Positions 32,440-44,407 of a stretch of DNA of 64,000 bases are shown one piece after another; position 1 is the first letter of the stretch; each line of letters starts with the position of its first letter. The translations under genes were made by a program, and so were the position numbers. A model generated the notes under the pieces. The model was not told the DNA's origin. It did not search any database and saw nothing but the letters and a program-made list of their open reading frames with translations. This stretch comes from Candidula unifasciata (lineage: Eukaryota; Mollusca; Gastropoda; Stylommatophora; Geomitridae): the NCBI GenBank assembly GCA_905116865.2, contig CAJHNH020003135.1:452004-516003 (forward strand), given 5' to 3'.

Positions 32440-32650
32440 GCTATACGATTGTATCCATAGCGAGGCGCAGACGCCATTTGGAGGTGACAGGTTCAATTTT
32501 CGGCACGGTAACTATAGCTCTCGTTTGTTATGTTGCTTAGTGTGTCCTTCTATCTCTCTACTTCTTTCTATGAGTGCCTATCAATACATTGTCTCTTTGT
32601 GAATGTTATTTATACTATTTCTATGGCTTCAAGGGTTCTGTCTGTTTTTT
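32440..32650 (+). repeat. Family G tRNA-like repeat
   Basis: B-box-like CAGGTTCAATTTTCGGC followed by a body with CTCTACTTCTTTCTATGAGT and CAATACATTGTCTCTTTGTG. The body recurs at 49280-49400 and, in older form, at 1690-1795 and 36095-36245 (-). Ends in poly-T. Confidence 0.6.
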
Positions 32651-32890
32651 TTTTTTTTTTTTTTATTGTGGGATAAAGCGCAGAAGAGGTCACTGCAGTC
32701 TAACGGGCATGGGTGTGTAGATTGAAGACAAATTCACCTCAAATTCACTCCCAAATAGGATTTTTTTTTTAAATTTTAAAACCAAGCTAAGCTTAACAAA
32801 AACCCAAGCAAAAAAAAAAAAAAAAAAGGTTGTTAACAAGTACAAATTTTATAGTTACGAAATGTAACATTAACCCACTTTAATGCAAAG

Positions 32891-32975
<85 letters not shown>

Positions 32976-33070
32976 AAACCACACAGATTTCAAAATTGCA
33001 ACCCAAGGCGCCATTTAAAAACCCATATCTGAAAAGGAGGGCGGGGGGGGGGGGGGGGGGGGGGGAGAGA
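32640..33070. repeat. Simple-sequence cluster (T)n, (A)n, (AT)n, (G)n
   Basis: T run at 32646-32664, A run near 32811-32827, (TA)n of about 80 bases at 32892-32972, and G run at 33041-33065. Such runs are also where assembly errors are likely. Confidence 0.95.
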
Positions 33071-33332
33071 CCCAGTATTGGTAGCCCTGCGCCTGGGTGG
33101 GTAGTTTATCCCCCGTGGGATTAAAACCTACCAGATAAAAATCAAAGCAGGTAGAAATCCCGGAAACTCCATTAAACAGGTATCGTGGGTCCCCCGCCGG
33201 CTAGGACTTACGTCCCAACAGGGTTGGGAATTATCCTCAAAGAAGTATTCACCTCTAGCTTACCTGTGTTGTTCGTTCACACCAGTGGCTCTCAACTTGC
33301 AACCCCACTGGCCTCGTCAGGATGGTGTAGAA

Positions 33333-33517
33333 CAGGGCTATTTGACTGGCGGCCCGCGGGCCACATCTGGCCCGCGGAGGCCTAGCAAGTGGCCCGCGGA
33401 TCATTGCCAATTGTATTATATTAAAGATCTATCTATGCTTGGGATCATAGCTCTGGCCAATGACGATCCCCAGTAAAATAAATTTGGCCCTTCAACAAAG
33501 TTAGTTGAATAGCCCTG
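33333..33517. mobile_element. hAT-type MITE with perfect 8-bp target duplication
   Basis: 185 bp from CAGGGCTATTTGACTGGCGG to TTGAATAGCCCTG, with the ends inverted (CAGGGCTATT/AATAGCCCTG). It is flanked by GTGTAGAA at 33325-33332 and GTGTAGAA at 33518-33525. The internal GGCCCGCGG palindromes are typical of hAT non-autonomous elements. Confidence 0.93.
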
Positions 33518-34184
33518 GTGTAGAAGCAAGGTCAGTGATTATTATATCAACAGCACCCATTGGCTCGCCAGTAGACGAGTTTGTCGCCGGTCGGAAAGTA
33601 TTGGGGTTTGTCTCCTTTGATCGCATCAGCCCTGCAGGAATCCTTTTCAGGGCTCTTGATGGCGTGCAGTGCTTAGTCATTTTTGTACGGCGCACATAAC
33701 CTAACCACAATTATAACTATTCAGGATGCTGGTAGAAACGTGACGATTTTTGTTACCGAGGCAACGGAACGGAACAGATTATGTCAACACTGTACAGACT
33801 AGACCAGTTGATACTGAGGACTTTCTGACGCTTAACTGACTACGTGACTTGTGAGTAAAGCATGCCCTTCTCAAGGTTAAAATATACATGAAAAATTAAC
33901 AAGGGAACAGTCACAGAATGTGCCTTTGGATGGTTGCTGCATGACCATATCCTATTTTTTTTGTTTATTAGATTGTTATAAAATAACGAAACATAATATG
34001 GAGGTATATTCGTGGGTAGTTTGCCTTGCTATAAGAATTGAAATAAACAGGGAACCACTGAGACCATACAAACAGTGTATCCAAACAGTGTATCCAAATA
34101 GTGTATACGGTATCTCGATGAAAGCGCTTAAAGAGAAGGGAATAAATTCTTGGTTGGTGAAATGGCTAGCAGCTGTTTTGAGTA

Positions 34185-34505
34185 CGGTGTGTGTGTGTCA
34201 TCATCATCATTTAGCAGGTCCTTTGCAGAACGTCGCTCTTATCACGGCCTGCCTGAAAGAAACTCGGTCTCTCGCCAGTTCCCCCGCCTCATGTACTTTC
34301 ACACTCAAGGAGTCACTTATATCATGTGCCCATCTTCATGTCGGTCGGCCCCTGCCCCTCCTTCCTGGTACTATGCCTTCTGCTATAATTTTTTCTAATC
34401 CATCGTGGCGCTTGATATGACCAAAATATTTCAGCTTCCGAGAAAGGATGCTGTTTATTTGCCAATCTTCCTTGATGTTCAGATCTTTTAAGATGTCAAA
34501 ACCAG
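34185..34505 (-). repeat. LINE 3' end (RT ORF C-terminus)
   Basis: On the minus strand the frame reads ILKDLNIKEDWQINSILSRK then LKYFGHIKRHDGLEKIIAEG and VPGRRGRGRPT, a standard non-LTR ORF C-terminus. A frameshift and stops follow. The element ends at a CATCATCATCAT tail (34200). Confidence 0.85.
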
Positions 34506-34745
34506 AACAGACCCATTGCCTCACCAACAAGCATGTCGTACGAGTCGACTATTTGGGAGCTTTCTTCGATGTCTCAGTGCGTCTGCTTAAGAGCAAGGAA
34601 CCAACAATCTCAGATCAAAGTCAGATCAGGAAAATGGATCTTCATGCAATACTCAGATTCTGGAGAAGACTAAAGTCCAGAGGTGGACGAACACACTAGA
34701 ATTTTCCGCCGGAGTTTACAGCCGATAAACGCGAAGAAGAAGAAG
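34500..34745 (+). repeat. Family A retroposon, sense
   Basis: CAGACCCATTGCCTCACCAA, GCATGTCGTACGAGTCGACT and CCAGAGGTGGACGAACAC, ending AAACGCGAAGAAGAAGAAG. It abuts the LINE end, and its first bases replace the LINE sequence. Confidence 0.88.
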
Positions 34746-34849
34746 TCCTAAGTGCAGTGATGATAATTGAAACTGGTATGAACATCTTTCCTGTGTGCCG
34801 TTAGTGGCCTGTTTTCCCATTGTAAAAGGGGGGGGGGGCAATAACAGAC

Positions 34850-35008
34850 CCTGCCTCCCAAATAAACAGATCGTAATAGTCGACTAGTTGTGGACCTCCT
34901 TCCAGTTCAGGAGCGAGACTAAAGTCCATGGGGGACGAACACCCAGAACTTTCCGCACGAGTCAGCAGCATGTGAACAAGAAGAAAAAGAAGAAGAAGAA
35001 GAAGATAT
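34850..35008 (+). repeat. Family A retroposon, internally deleted
   Basis: Short copy: GACTAAAGTCCATGGGGGAC, GAACACCCAGAACTTTCCGC, then a long GAA-type tail (34981-35006). Confidence 0.8.
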
Positions 35009-35009
35009 A

Positions 35010-35720
35010 ATCTGAACGGACTCTAACCTAGCTGACTGAACAAATCCCCGCTAACCCAACAGTTTTAGAACCGCCATAGTTCTCGACCCTTATTGTACAC
35101 CCACCCGACCCCTGTTATGTCCACTCGGCTCCCACCCCACCTCGCCATGCCCTCGTTTGTGAGACTAAAGTACGAGGAACAAGGGTAGACAACTCGCTAA
35201 TCAACAGTGAATCTCACAAGATAGTCAAGGGAAATCAGCAGAACCACCTTCGCCAACCTGTGTTGTGTTGCTGCCTTCGCTACTCGTGGCTCTACCTCTG
35301 CGACCCGTGTCTTATCTGTGAGCGTACTAGAACTGTGTTTATCTATCATAATAAGAAAAAGAAATCACCGAGACTAATTACTTCATGACGCAAATTATTT
35401 CGTTGACGATTACAAAAGTGGATTAGTTCGGAAGTTCTTTCGTGGCTTATCTACTGCTCAAGTGTTCACAGCGCTTCATTTCGTGTGGTTTATTATTTTA
35501 TTGTAATTGCGTTGTGGTTCGTGTGTGGTGCCCAGTTCTTTTCCTTGATGAAAGTTAATTCGTGTGGAGTGTCAAATTACAGGTAGGCATTATTTAATTA
35601 AATTGTTGTTTTTAAATATTGGTTATCAGTGCCTCTGTTAAGGCGTTGTTACTTTTATATTAATTGATGGGAGAGTTTTAAATTACGGATAAATTCTTTC
35701 TCATAAAATCGTGTAAATTC
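35010..35720. other. Intergenic, nothing recognised
   Basis: About 0.7 kb with no family match or convincing open frame. Confidence 0.5.
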
Positions 35721-35726
35721 AAGCAA

Positions 35727-35997
35727 ATGCTCTTTTCTCTTTTTCACTCGCTGTGTCCATCAGTCTCTCTCTGTCTCTCTCTCTCTCTTTCGATTTCTGT
35801 GTGCTACTTTGCAACCTACAAAATGGGTAAGGGAGTATGTGTGTATTTAATAATTATTATCAACAATACACTCCACTGCTCTTGTGTGTGGTGTGTGTGT
35901 GTGAGTGTGTGCATGAAAGTGTGTGTGGTGTCTGTAAGTGTGTGTGCGTGTCCACTGTCGGTCTGTGTGTTATCTTTACTTCCTTTGTCTAGTTGAT

Positions 35998-36035
<38 letters not shown>

Positions 36036-36085
36036 CACACAGAGAGACACGCAGACACAGACACACACACAGAGATGGCGCTCCC
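35727..36085. repeat. CT / GT / GA / CA simple-sequence block
   Basis: TCTCTC tract (35762-35790), GTGTGT stretches (35882-35950), (GA)n (36003-36030) and ACAC stretches (36032-36070). Confidence 0.9.
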
Positions 36086-36094
36086 ATACCAGTA

Positions 36095-36250
36095 TATTTA
36101 ATAAACCAATATATATCGATAAATACTCCTTGAAGAAATACGAACAAAGGTAGAAAGACACTTGACAACATAAAAATCGAAAGCGATAGGTATCATGCCG
36201 GGAATCGAACTTGTTACCTCCAAATGACGACAGTGCCTCGCTGCAGAAAC
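36095..36250 (-). repeat. Family G tRNA-like repeat
   Basis: In reverse it reads GTTCGATTCCCGGCATGATA, TTTCGATTTTTATGTTGTC and TCTTTCTACC, preceded by TGCAGCGAGGCACTGTCG. Confidence 0.6.
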
Positions 36251-36509
36251 AAGTATACTAAGATGTATAAGCAGCTAGACACCCCCACCCCCATCCTGCC
36301 CTTCCCAAACTACATCCCCTAAAAATGTTGCTCTGTTTACTATGTCTCTCGTACAGCTTGAATCCACAACCATGAATACTGACATAATTCGTCTCGAGCC
36401 TTTGAAATGGCATTATAGATTTTAGAAATGTATATTAACCAACCGTAGTGTTTATTTATGTTTATTTCTATGCCTGATGGATTCATCCCACAACGAAGAA
36501 GCACATCTA

Positions 36510-37100
36510 GGTGTGGTGACACTGCTAGATGTGTGTGTGTGTGTGTGTGTGTGGGGGGGGGGGTGGCACAACTGGATGTGGTGGCGTTGTCAGATATGTT
36601 GTGTGGTAGTTTGCACACCTAGTTGTAATGGTACTAATGGTACAACTAGATGTGTAATGGCATTGCTAGGTGTGGTGGGTAGCCGGTGGCACTGCTAGGT
36701 GTGGTGGGTAGCCGGAGGCACTGCTAGGTGTGGTGGGGAGCTAGTTGCACTGCTAGGTGTGGTGGGGAGCTGGTAGCACTGCTAGGTGTGGTGGGGACCT
36801 GGTAGCACTGCTATGTGTGGTGGGGAGCTGGTAGCACTGCTAGGTGTGGTGAGGACCTGGTAGCACTGCTAGGTGTGGTGGGGAGCTGGTAGCACTGCTA
36901 GGTGTGGTGGGGAGCTGGTAGCACTGCTAGGTGTGGTGGGTAGCCGGTGGCACTGCTAGGTGTGGTGGGGAGCTGGTTGCACTGCTAGGTGTGGTGGGTA
37001 GCCGGTGGCAATGCTAGGTGTGGTGAGAAGCTAGTGACAGTGCTAGGTATAAGGTAGCCAACGGCACTGCGAGATGTGATGGCTAGCCGTTGGCACTACT
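36510..37100 (+). repeat. 29-bp minisatellite
   Basis: About 15 copies of a 29-base unit, GGTGTGGTGGGGAGCTGG then TAGCACTGCTA, with GTAGCCGG and GGACCTGG variants, preceded by a (GT)n-(G)n stretch at 36531-36562. Confidence 0.95.
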
Positions 37101-37109
37101 AGGTGCGGT

Positions 37110-38340
37110 GTAACCATGATTGCGTGACCTGGGAAGCTTGTCTATGCCGAATTTTGGACCAAGATAGAAAACACTACTATAAGCAACGCCTTGTGGGAAC
37201 AATCTGAAGTGGTTTTTACTACTTCGGAGGACTAAGCACGCGTGGGAATGACTGGTGTGTAGTCGACTGTGATTACATAAAGTAACATTGGTGTAACCGT
37301 TTCAGGCGCCAGAGGTATAACGGATTAAGAGGTTGAAGCGGTATCTGGAATTGCCTTTTTGGATTGTTACCCAAGATACCACTCTTTGAATAACAGCGGT
37401 GTTAAACCTTTAGGAAGTAACAGGGTTGTTAAACCTTTAGGAAGTAACAGGGCTGTTAAACCTTTAGGAAGCAGGGAAAACAGTCAGTCGATTATTCAGT
37501 CAGTCAATAAATTAGTCAGTCAGTCAATAAGTTAGCCAATAAATCAGGCAGAGTAGTCAATAAACCAACCAATCTGCTAATAAATCAGCAGGTCATCAGT
37601 AATATACATAATGTTATCATCCACAAACAATGAGACCCCGACATAAATGCAAGGAAACATCAGCCAAAATATGCGTCTATTTCTTTATTCCATGCCGTGT
37701 GGCGTTGGTAGTCATATCTATCCATAACCTTCTGTCTCGTACTTACAATCAGTTCAGGACTCCATGTCTTGATGTCAAACTGCCCTTCCTCACCGTCCAA
37801 CTTTCCACCTTTCGTCATATTGGCCTACGAAACTTGAATAGCTAAATTTTCTAGGAAGGCCACCTGATCACCAATAATATGGGAACCGTCGAAACTCATG
37901 CATCAGTGACTTCGCCAACTAGCCGACAGTTAGTTACCCGAAGCATTCTGAAGGCAGCTGCCATTCTGCTTCCTCACGTCCTGTCCGGCCAGGCTTCCCT
38001 TGACCTACTTCCAGCCCCTTGTTTCCCGTGTACCCAAGCTGCAGGACCGGGTCGTAACCTTCTGAATCTCTCAAAACCTATTCATTTCCGCGCGGTGTTT
38101 TTGATCTCTCGGAGAGATTCAGACAATGCACCGACTAGCCCATTGTCGAGGGGTAGCCGCAAGGGTGACTATTATTTCCGCTGGAGAATTGTTGCCCTTT
38201 GTAGCTGCCACCGTCCTGTATCCCACCATGTTAGTGCTGAAGAAAATGTCACAGGACATGTCAAAGAACTGGCATTTGTCCTATACGCTGAGATAAGTGC
38301 CATACATCTATATAATATGTCAACCAGTCAGCAGTAGGGT
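37110..38340. other. Intergenic, small tandem repeats only
   Basis: Three copies of TTAAACCTTTAGGAAGTAAC lie at 37402-37475, followed by degenerate CAGTCAGTCAAT/AATAAATC motifs at 37483-37600. The remainder is unremarkable; the open frame at 37879-38337 has no recognised family. Confidence 0.55.
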
Positions 38341-38400
38341 TAGTAAAATACATACGCTTTAATACTATTTGATGTTCATCGTCGCTTAGTATCAAAATAA

Positions 38401-38401
<1 letters not shown>

Positions 38402-38443
<42 letters not shown>

Positions 38444-38925
38444 AGAGAGAGAGATGGAGAGAGAAAGAGGAAGGCTGAGGAGGGAGAGAAACAAATGCTG
38501 AAGAGGAAGGGAGGGAGGGAGAGAAAGAAAGAGAGAGAGAGAGAGAAACGCTGAGGAGGGAGAGAGCGAGCAATGGAGGTGATCCTTTTTAATATAGATG
38601 ATGCTATTCTCACGGCAAAATAATGAGAGAAGGATAGAGAGACAGATTAGAGAGATAAACGGTGTGTGTGTGTGTGAGAGAGAGAGGGAGAGACAGTGAA
38701 ACAGGAAGAGACAGTCTAAAGAGGCAGAGAAAATGACAGAGAGAATCTCTTTAGATAGTGATAAATGAAGAAAAACAGAGATAAAACAGTGAGGTGGAAA
38801 ATAAACCGGAGAAGATAGAGAAACGGATAAAGAGAGACAGACAGAGAGAAAAAGATTAGAAAGATACATTTTGTGTGTATGTGTGAGAAACAGAAAGAGA
38901 CAAAGAAAGACACACACACACACAC

Positions 38926-39011
<86 letters not shown>

Positions 39012-39045
39012 TATATATATAGAGAGAGAGAGAGAAAGAGAACAA
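38402..39045. repeat. (GA)n-rich block and (TA)n
   Basis: Purine-rich GAGAGA stretch from 38405 to 38870 with CA and TG inserts, then (TA)n at 38928-39020 and (GA)n at 39021-39035. The long open frame rich in Ser/Leu/Tyr-Ile is low complexity. Confidence 0.95.
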
Positions 39046-39199
39046 ACGAACGAACGAACAAACTTTATTTTCAAAGGGTTACAAATTGGGCACGCAGGCC
39101 CGTCTGACATTCGGCCCTTCTAAGTACTCATTTTTCAGAGGACCAATACCTGTTATCAATAATGCATGTTATGGATTTAAAAAAAGAAATATAAATTAT

Positions 39200-39723
39200 A
39201 GTATAATGCATACACACATCATGTGTACACAATCGTACACACTCACACACACGTATACATACTCCTATGTTCTCATACACGCGAACTCATATATAGACAT
39301 ACGTGATACATACACACATGCATCTAAATACATATACAAGCATACACATACATAGACATAAATGCACAAACAGAAAACACACACACATACAGTTATGGAT
39401 ATACATGCACACACACATTCCATACATACACATCTATACATGCACCCATGCATACACACATTTACCATCACATGTACAGACACCAACATATGCCCAAAAC
39501 CACACATTTACACTTACATAAATACATTCACCCACATACATGCATACATACATGTATACATATATTCACACATACATACATACACATACATGCATACATA
39601 CATACATTTATACATAAACTCACATCTTTACACACATACATACAAACCTAAATATACTTTCATATATCCACATGCATACACACACAATCACACACACATG
39701 CATACTTGGATGCTTTTCCAGAA

Positions 39724-39785
<62 letters not shown>

Positions 39786-39795
39786 AAGGGGGAGG
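39200..39795 (+). repeat. (CATA/CACA)n block, (GA)n, (CAGA)n
   Basis: Some 480 bases of imperfect ACATACACACATAC motifs, then (GA)n at 39727-39756, (CAGA)n at 39757-39785 and a G run at 39789-39803. Confidence 0.93.
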
Positions 39796-40084
39796 GGGGG
39801 GGGGAACAGAAAAGAACCATCCCATATAGCATTTCTCTTTCTTCTTCATGTTCACCTGTAGACTGATTGATGTTTACGCGCCTCTTAGATAGATTCACAT
39901 CGACTTCGAGGGAAACGTCCTAATTAGTCGCCTTTACGACATGCTTGTTAGGATCAGAGGATCTATAAGCTGGGCTCCGGACCACACACGGAGAGTCTGT
40001 AAAGCATATGATGCTGGACTCGTGGTTCTATAGATCTATGGGGGGCCCTGAATGCAAGACTCGTAGTTCTATAGATCTATGAGG

Positions 40085-40290
40085 CCCGGAATGGATGATT
40101 TAGTCAATATTACGACCACCGCATTTACTTCCCAGGATTTTACCTGGTACCCATTTAAGGCTGGGTCGACCTGGGAGTCAATGTCATTTTTTAAATGATC
40201 CGACTGGCTGTTGAATCAAACCCATGACATTCGAACCGGCAGGCGGAGCATCTAAGAGCTACACCAAGGCTAGCGACCCCTCTCCTAGCA
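40085..40290 (-). repeat. Family C tRNA-derived SINE
   Basis: Reverse of family C: CCTGGTACCCATTTAAGGCT, GGGTCGACCTGGGAGTCAA and the B-box region GACATTCGAACCGG. 3' truncated relative to 30092. Confidence 0.8.
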
Positions 40291-40462
40291 ACAAAAAACT
40301 AATGTTTTGTGTGTGTCGGCCCCCAGCTGTAGGTTTAATGGCAAGGATGTGTTGGGAAAGAAGAAAGCACCACCGTCTATCTGGGACCACAAAAAGACTG
40401 AATCATACAACCTAGTATATGTGGATTCCGATCACTTCACACCCCCTCAGCTAGGTCTAGTG

Positions 40463-40663
40463 CAGCGGTTTCAGACCTTCCTAATGCCGCGACCCACTAA
40501 TACAGTTCCTCATGTCGTGGCGACCCCCTAACCATACAATTATTTTTGTTGCTTCTTTATAGCTTCAGTAAATATGTGTTTTCCGACGAGCTTAGGCGAC
40601 CCCTGTGAAAGGGTCGTTCGAGCTCCCAAAAAAGGGTCGCGACTCACAGGTTAAGAACCGCTG
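40463..40663. mobile_element. hAT-type MITE, 201 bp
   Basis: Begins CAGCGGTTTCAGACC and ends GGTTAAGAACCGCTG (inverted), with GCGACCC and GGGTCGC subterminal repeats. Flanks GTCTAGTG (40455-40462) and GTCTACAG (40664-40671) agree at 6 of 8 positions, a decayed 8-bp duplication. Confidence 0.85.
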
Positions 40664-41194
40664 GTCTACAGTGACGTGACCTTTCCCTTGCAACACCCCG
40701 CCTTTAGTGCTCTCGGTCGAAAGCACCGCTTTAAGCCGTCCCCCCCCCCCCCCCCACACACACACAGAACACCGCACGCGTGTTGCCAGTATGTGTGGGA
40801 GCTACCAGTGGTACTCACACACATCTCTTCTGCTGTATGTGTGTGAACTAGATGGCAGAGACCCATAGCTGCTCGTCGACTTCGTCAAATTGTTTGCCCT
40901 TTCACAGCCTCCATGTTGGGAGCTGCCTTTTACATCCGCTTAGTGTTGCCAGATTTTGACGAACCTGTCGGCCAAATAGTTGTCAATATTTGTGTTACTG
41001 AGTGACTAACTGACTGTCTCACTAACTAAATGACTGATTAACTAGCTGATTGATTAATGGCTGACTGATTGGCATACGACGGGCTGTATGATTGATTGAC
41101 CAACTTACTTACTTACTGACTTGACTTACTAGCTAGCTGCCTGACTGTCTATCTGCCTGTCTGTTTGCCACATTTTCCAGGAAAGCGTTGGAAC

Positions 41195-41920
41195 AAATGG
41201 CTCTGTGTCAATGTTTCATCATCTCTAGAGCAAATTGCGTGTTTATCAATGTTCAGTCTTCTGGTCACAGAACAAACTGCATATTTGTCAATGTTTTATC
41301 TTCTGGTCGTAGAACAAATTGCGTGTTTATCAATGTTCCGTCTTCTGTTCATAGAACAAATTGCGTGCGTGTCAGTGTTCCATCTTCTTGTCGTAGAACA
41401 AACTGCGTATTTATCAGCGTTCCATCCTCTGTTCATAGAAAACAATTTCATTATTGTCAGTGTTCCATCTTCTGGTCATAGAACAATGTGCATGTTCACG
41501 ATTTTTTCATCTTCTGGTCATAGAAGAAATGATGTGTATAAAAATGTTCTATCTTCTGGTCATAGAAGAAATGATGTGTATAAAAATTTTCCATCTTCTG
41601 GTCATAGAACAAATTGCATGTTTACGAATTTTTCATCTTCTGGTCGTAGAAGAAATGATGTGTATAAAAATGTTCCATCTTCTGGAGATAGCAGAAATGA
41701 TGTGTATAAAAATGTTCCATCTTCTGGTCAAAGAACAAATTGCATGTTTCCCAATTTTCCATCTTCTGGTCATAGAAGAAATGATGTGTATAAAAATGTT
41801 CCATCTTCTGGTCATGGAACAAATTGCATGTTTACAAATTTTCCATCTTCTGGTCATAGAAGAAATGATGTGTATAAAAATGTTCCATCTTCTGGTCATA
41901 GAACAAATTACCTGGATATT
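41195..41920 (+). repeat. 42-bp minisatellite
   Basis: About 17 copies: TGTTCCATCTTCTGGTCATA, GAAGAAATGATGTGTATAAA; earlier copies carry GAACAAATTGCGTGTTTATC. The unit is a multiple of three, so long frames stay open on both strands. Confidence 0.95.
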
Positions 41921-42674
41921 ATTATCCCAGACAGGAATGCCAACACACAAAAAACGGGAGCCGGGGAGGGGGGGGGGGGGGGGGAGAACAGCTGACTTTC
42001 CGTACAAATTGTCTAAGAATGAGGGTGTGGTGTTCTGAACGGGCAAAATCCGTGTTTATGTGCCTAATAAGTGAGCCTAACTAATTAGTATATTTTAAGA
42101 AGGGTGGACGGCAATTATCTGAAAATATGTTACGTTAGAGCAGAAAAACACACAGATAATGCACGCACTGAAGGACACATTCACCGAGGGGTTAGTAAGT
42201 TCTGGAAGATATTCAAAACTGACAGGGAAAACATAGGCATACTTTAAGTTAGGTTGCAACTAGTACTATAGCATGTCGAATCTTAGTTGGCGACCCAGGA
42301 AAGAGAGGAAGCACGCGTGGGAATGTCCCAAGTGCAGGAATGTAAATTCTTGATTCATCCATTCGCGCATTTTTGAAGAGGGGGGTGGAGGGGTTCAAGG
42401 GGTCGAATACCCAGCTACCACCACTTCTGGTACCATTTTTCAGGCATAGAACAACGGTCCTGAAATCCCATGCTATAGTTGTGGTAGACTTCTCTCAACA
42501 CGGGCGGGTCTTGCTAGTCACACTCGCCATCGCCATGGGTTATGATTCCCATTCCTCCCCTTGTCAGAAGAACACTTTCGTCTGGTTTTATCCGTCTTCA
42601 ATACAGGACGCGATTTTTTTGTTTTTAAAGTCCCCCCCCCCCCTTACCTCTCCCATCCTTCCCCCCGCCCCCGT

Positions 42675-42815
42675 TCCTTAAATATACCCTAACGGTTGAA
42701 CAGGGTTTCTGTGGCTTGCGCACGGGGGATTCTTATCCGAATGGTGGCACTTTGTGTCACTGGATGTTTTTATCGCTCGTTGTGGGGTTGAACGTTAGTC
42801 AGTCAGACAGACAGA
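42675..42815 (+). repeat. Family B retroposon, 3' half
   Basis: GATTCTTATCCGAATGGTGG, CACTTTGTGTCACTGG and GTTTTTATCGCTCGTTGTGG, ending in CAGTCAGACAGACAGA. Confidence 0.75.
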
Positions 42816-43109
42816 AGCGTGTCAACTAAAACAAATATCAGCTTCATTCGCACATTTACATGAGGACCCGCACAACTCAAATCAACCGACAGCTCATCCG
42901 TTACAACAACATTGCTACTATCCAAGAAGAAAATCATTATTTAATTTTCTACGAAGTAAAAATGCGCATCCCGTAAATAACGATCCCTGTCAGACTAGTC
43001 GATATCGTGTTAGGAGCAGGGGAGATTAGGCAGTAACGTCAGACAAGATTAGGCCTAAGTTGAGAGACAAACCGAAGACATCTATCGGTAATATACAAAA
43101 GAATACATT

Positions 43110-43140
<31 letters not shown>

Positions 43141-43185
43141 GCCTTCGGGGAAGAAACAGTGCTTACCCTAACAACAAAAATTTAA

Positions 43186-43420
43186 ACGCATGAACAACAA
43201 CCCCATGACCAGAGTGGCAAACAACTTAACTAAAAAGCTTTCACCATCTATCAAAACTGTACTACACACAAATGGTGGCATCCTTTCTAAAGATCCTTCA
43301 ACGTGGGAAATGATCCAGGCATACAGCATAGATTTACAGCCGAACTATACACTCACAACGACAATTCCAGGCATAGACAGAAAGGCTGAAGAATGTGACC
43401 CAGTACTGCATGCCTGAACA
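43186..43420 (+). other. Short open frame of unknown nature
   Basis: A 75-codon frame (MNNNPMTRVANNLTKKLSPS...) is not low complexity and lacks obvious repeat structure. No family was recognised. It could be a piece of a retroelement ORF or chance. Confidence 0.2.
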
Positions 43421-43439
43421 TGTCTGCAACTCTTATCCC

Positions 43440-43575
43440 AGAGGTCCCAGAAACCCCTTTCAGCCGTTATGGCCACATTTGTGGCCCAGCTTTATTCAGG
43501 GCCCCCGGCAAAAGCCAGGGTAGGGCTTCAAAAAACGAAAAATTGCATCCCACAAGGGGACGACTTGGACTATTG
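43440..43575 (-). repeat. Family B retroposon, 5' half
   Basis: In reverse it carries the GCCCTACCCTGGCTTTTGCC and GGGGGCCCTGAATAAAGC motifs of family B. The 3' half is absent. Confidence 0.6.
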
Positions 43576-43949
43576 GCAAGGGTCAACGCAGCTAAAGAAA
43601 GCTTAAATGTCAAGGTCGCATGGTGTCATCAGCCATCTTGGATGACGTCACGCCCATCATGCTGCATTTAACCGTTACTAGGTGTCTCGTGGTGTGGATA
43701 GCCTCAAACAAAAGCTAATTACCTGAAGGTCATCAAAGTGTTTAATGCGGCAGAAGTCAGACATGCTTCGATAAATCCTAGCCCTGAGTACGCTACCTGG
43801 TTAATCAAACATGACATTTTTCTTTAAAAAAAAACCAACAGTAAAAGGATTCCCTTTCCTACTTCTGGACACAGTGGAAAGCTTGCTTTATTTTTTTTAA
43901 CCGATCGGTTCTTAATGAGTATCATAAATGCGATTCTTGCGAGAGGCCT

Positions 43950-44165
43950 CTTGATATAACAGGAAAAGATAACTTTAGAATCTATGAAATCCAAAGGAAG
44001 ATATGGGTTGCGGCACCTCTGGATTTTTTTAAAAAAGGAAATGGTTTGGCCATGTAACGCGGATGCGAGCAAATAGTATACCACAGCTAGCAATAATGTA
44101 CAGACCAACCGGGAAGTGAAGAAGATCCTCCCACCTTCTCCAACTTTTCACTGAGGTTGCTGAAG
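43950..44165 (+). repeat. Retroelement ORF relic
   Basis: One frame reads KWFGHVTRMRANSIPQLAIM then YRPTGK, the WFGHVxRM signature near the C-terminus of many non-LTR reverse-transcriptase ORFs. Frames before and after are broken. Confidence 0.65.
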
Positions 44166-44189
44166 AAAGCAGAGAAGTCATAAGTCTGC

Positions 44190-44345
44190 TTGACCAAGTG
44201 GTGCAATTATTTGCCTCTCACACCGAAGGTCGTGGGTTCTGTTTCAGACTTCAAGGGGGTCGTCACTGGAAATATCCCGAGCTGCGAGCGTTGCACTACA
44301 GTCTTAGTAGGAAAACCACCTATTTGAGTAGAGGGACGAAATGAA
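44190..44345 (+). repeat. tRNA-like SINE fragment
   Basis: GACCAAGTGGTGCAATTATT (A-box-like) and GGTCGTGGGTTCTGTTTC (degenerate B-box) spaced as in a tRNA, followed by a body without a second copy in this window. Confidence 0.4.
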
Positions 44346-44407
44346 TTGAGAAAGAAATCGATCTTCTTCCTTGTAAATGTTTAAGAGTGATAGCCAGCGG
44401 TGTTCAA

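Noticed and set aside
33280..33312. Second hAT element (CAGTGGCTCTCAACTTGCAA / CCACTGG)
   Set aside because: Only about 30 bp, no internal sequence or target duplication; probably a fragment or chance.
38261..39061. 266-codon Ser/Leu/Tyr-Ile frame on the minus strand
   Set aside because: Made of (GA)n and (TA)n simple sequence.
41165..42038. 276- and 194-codon frames with FHLLVIEQIAC / SSGHRRNDVYKNV repeats
   Set aside because: 42-bp minisatellite read in two frames.
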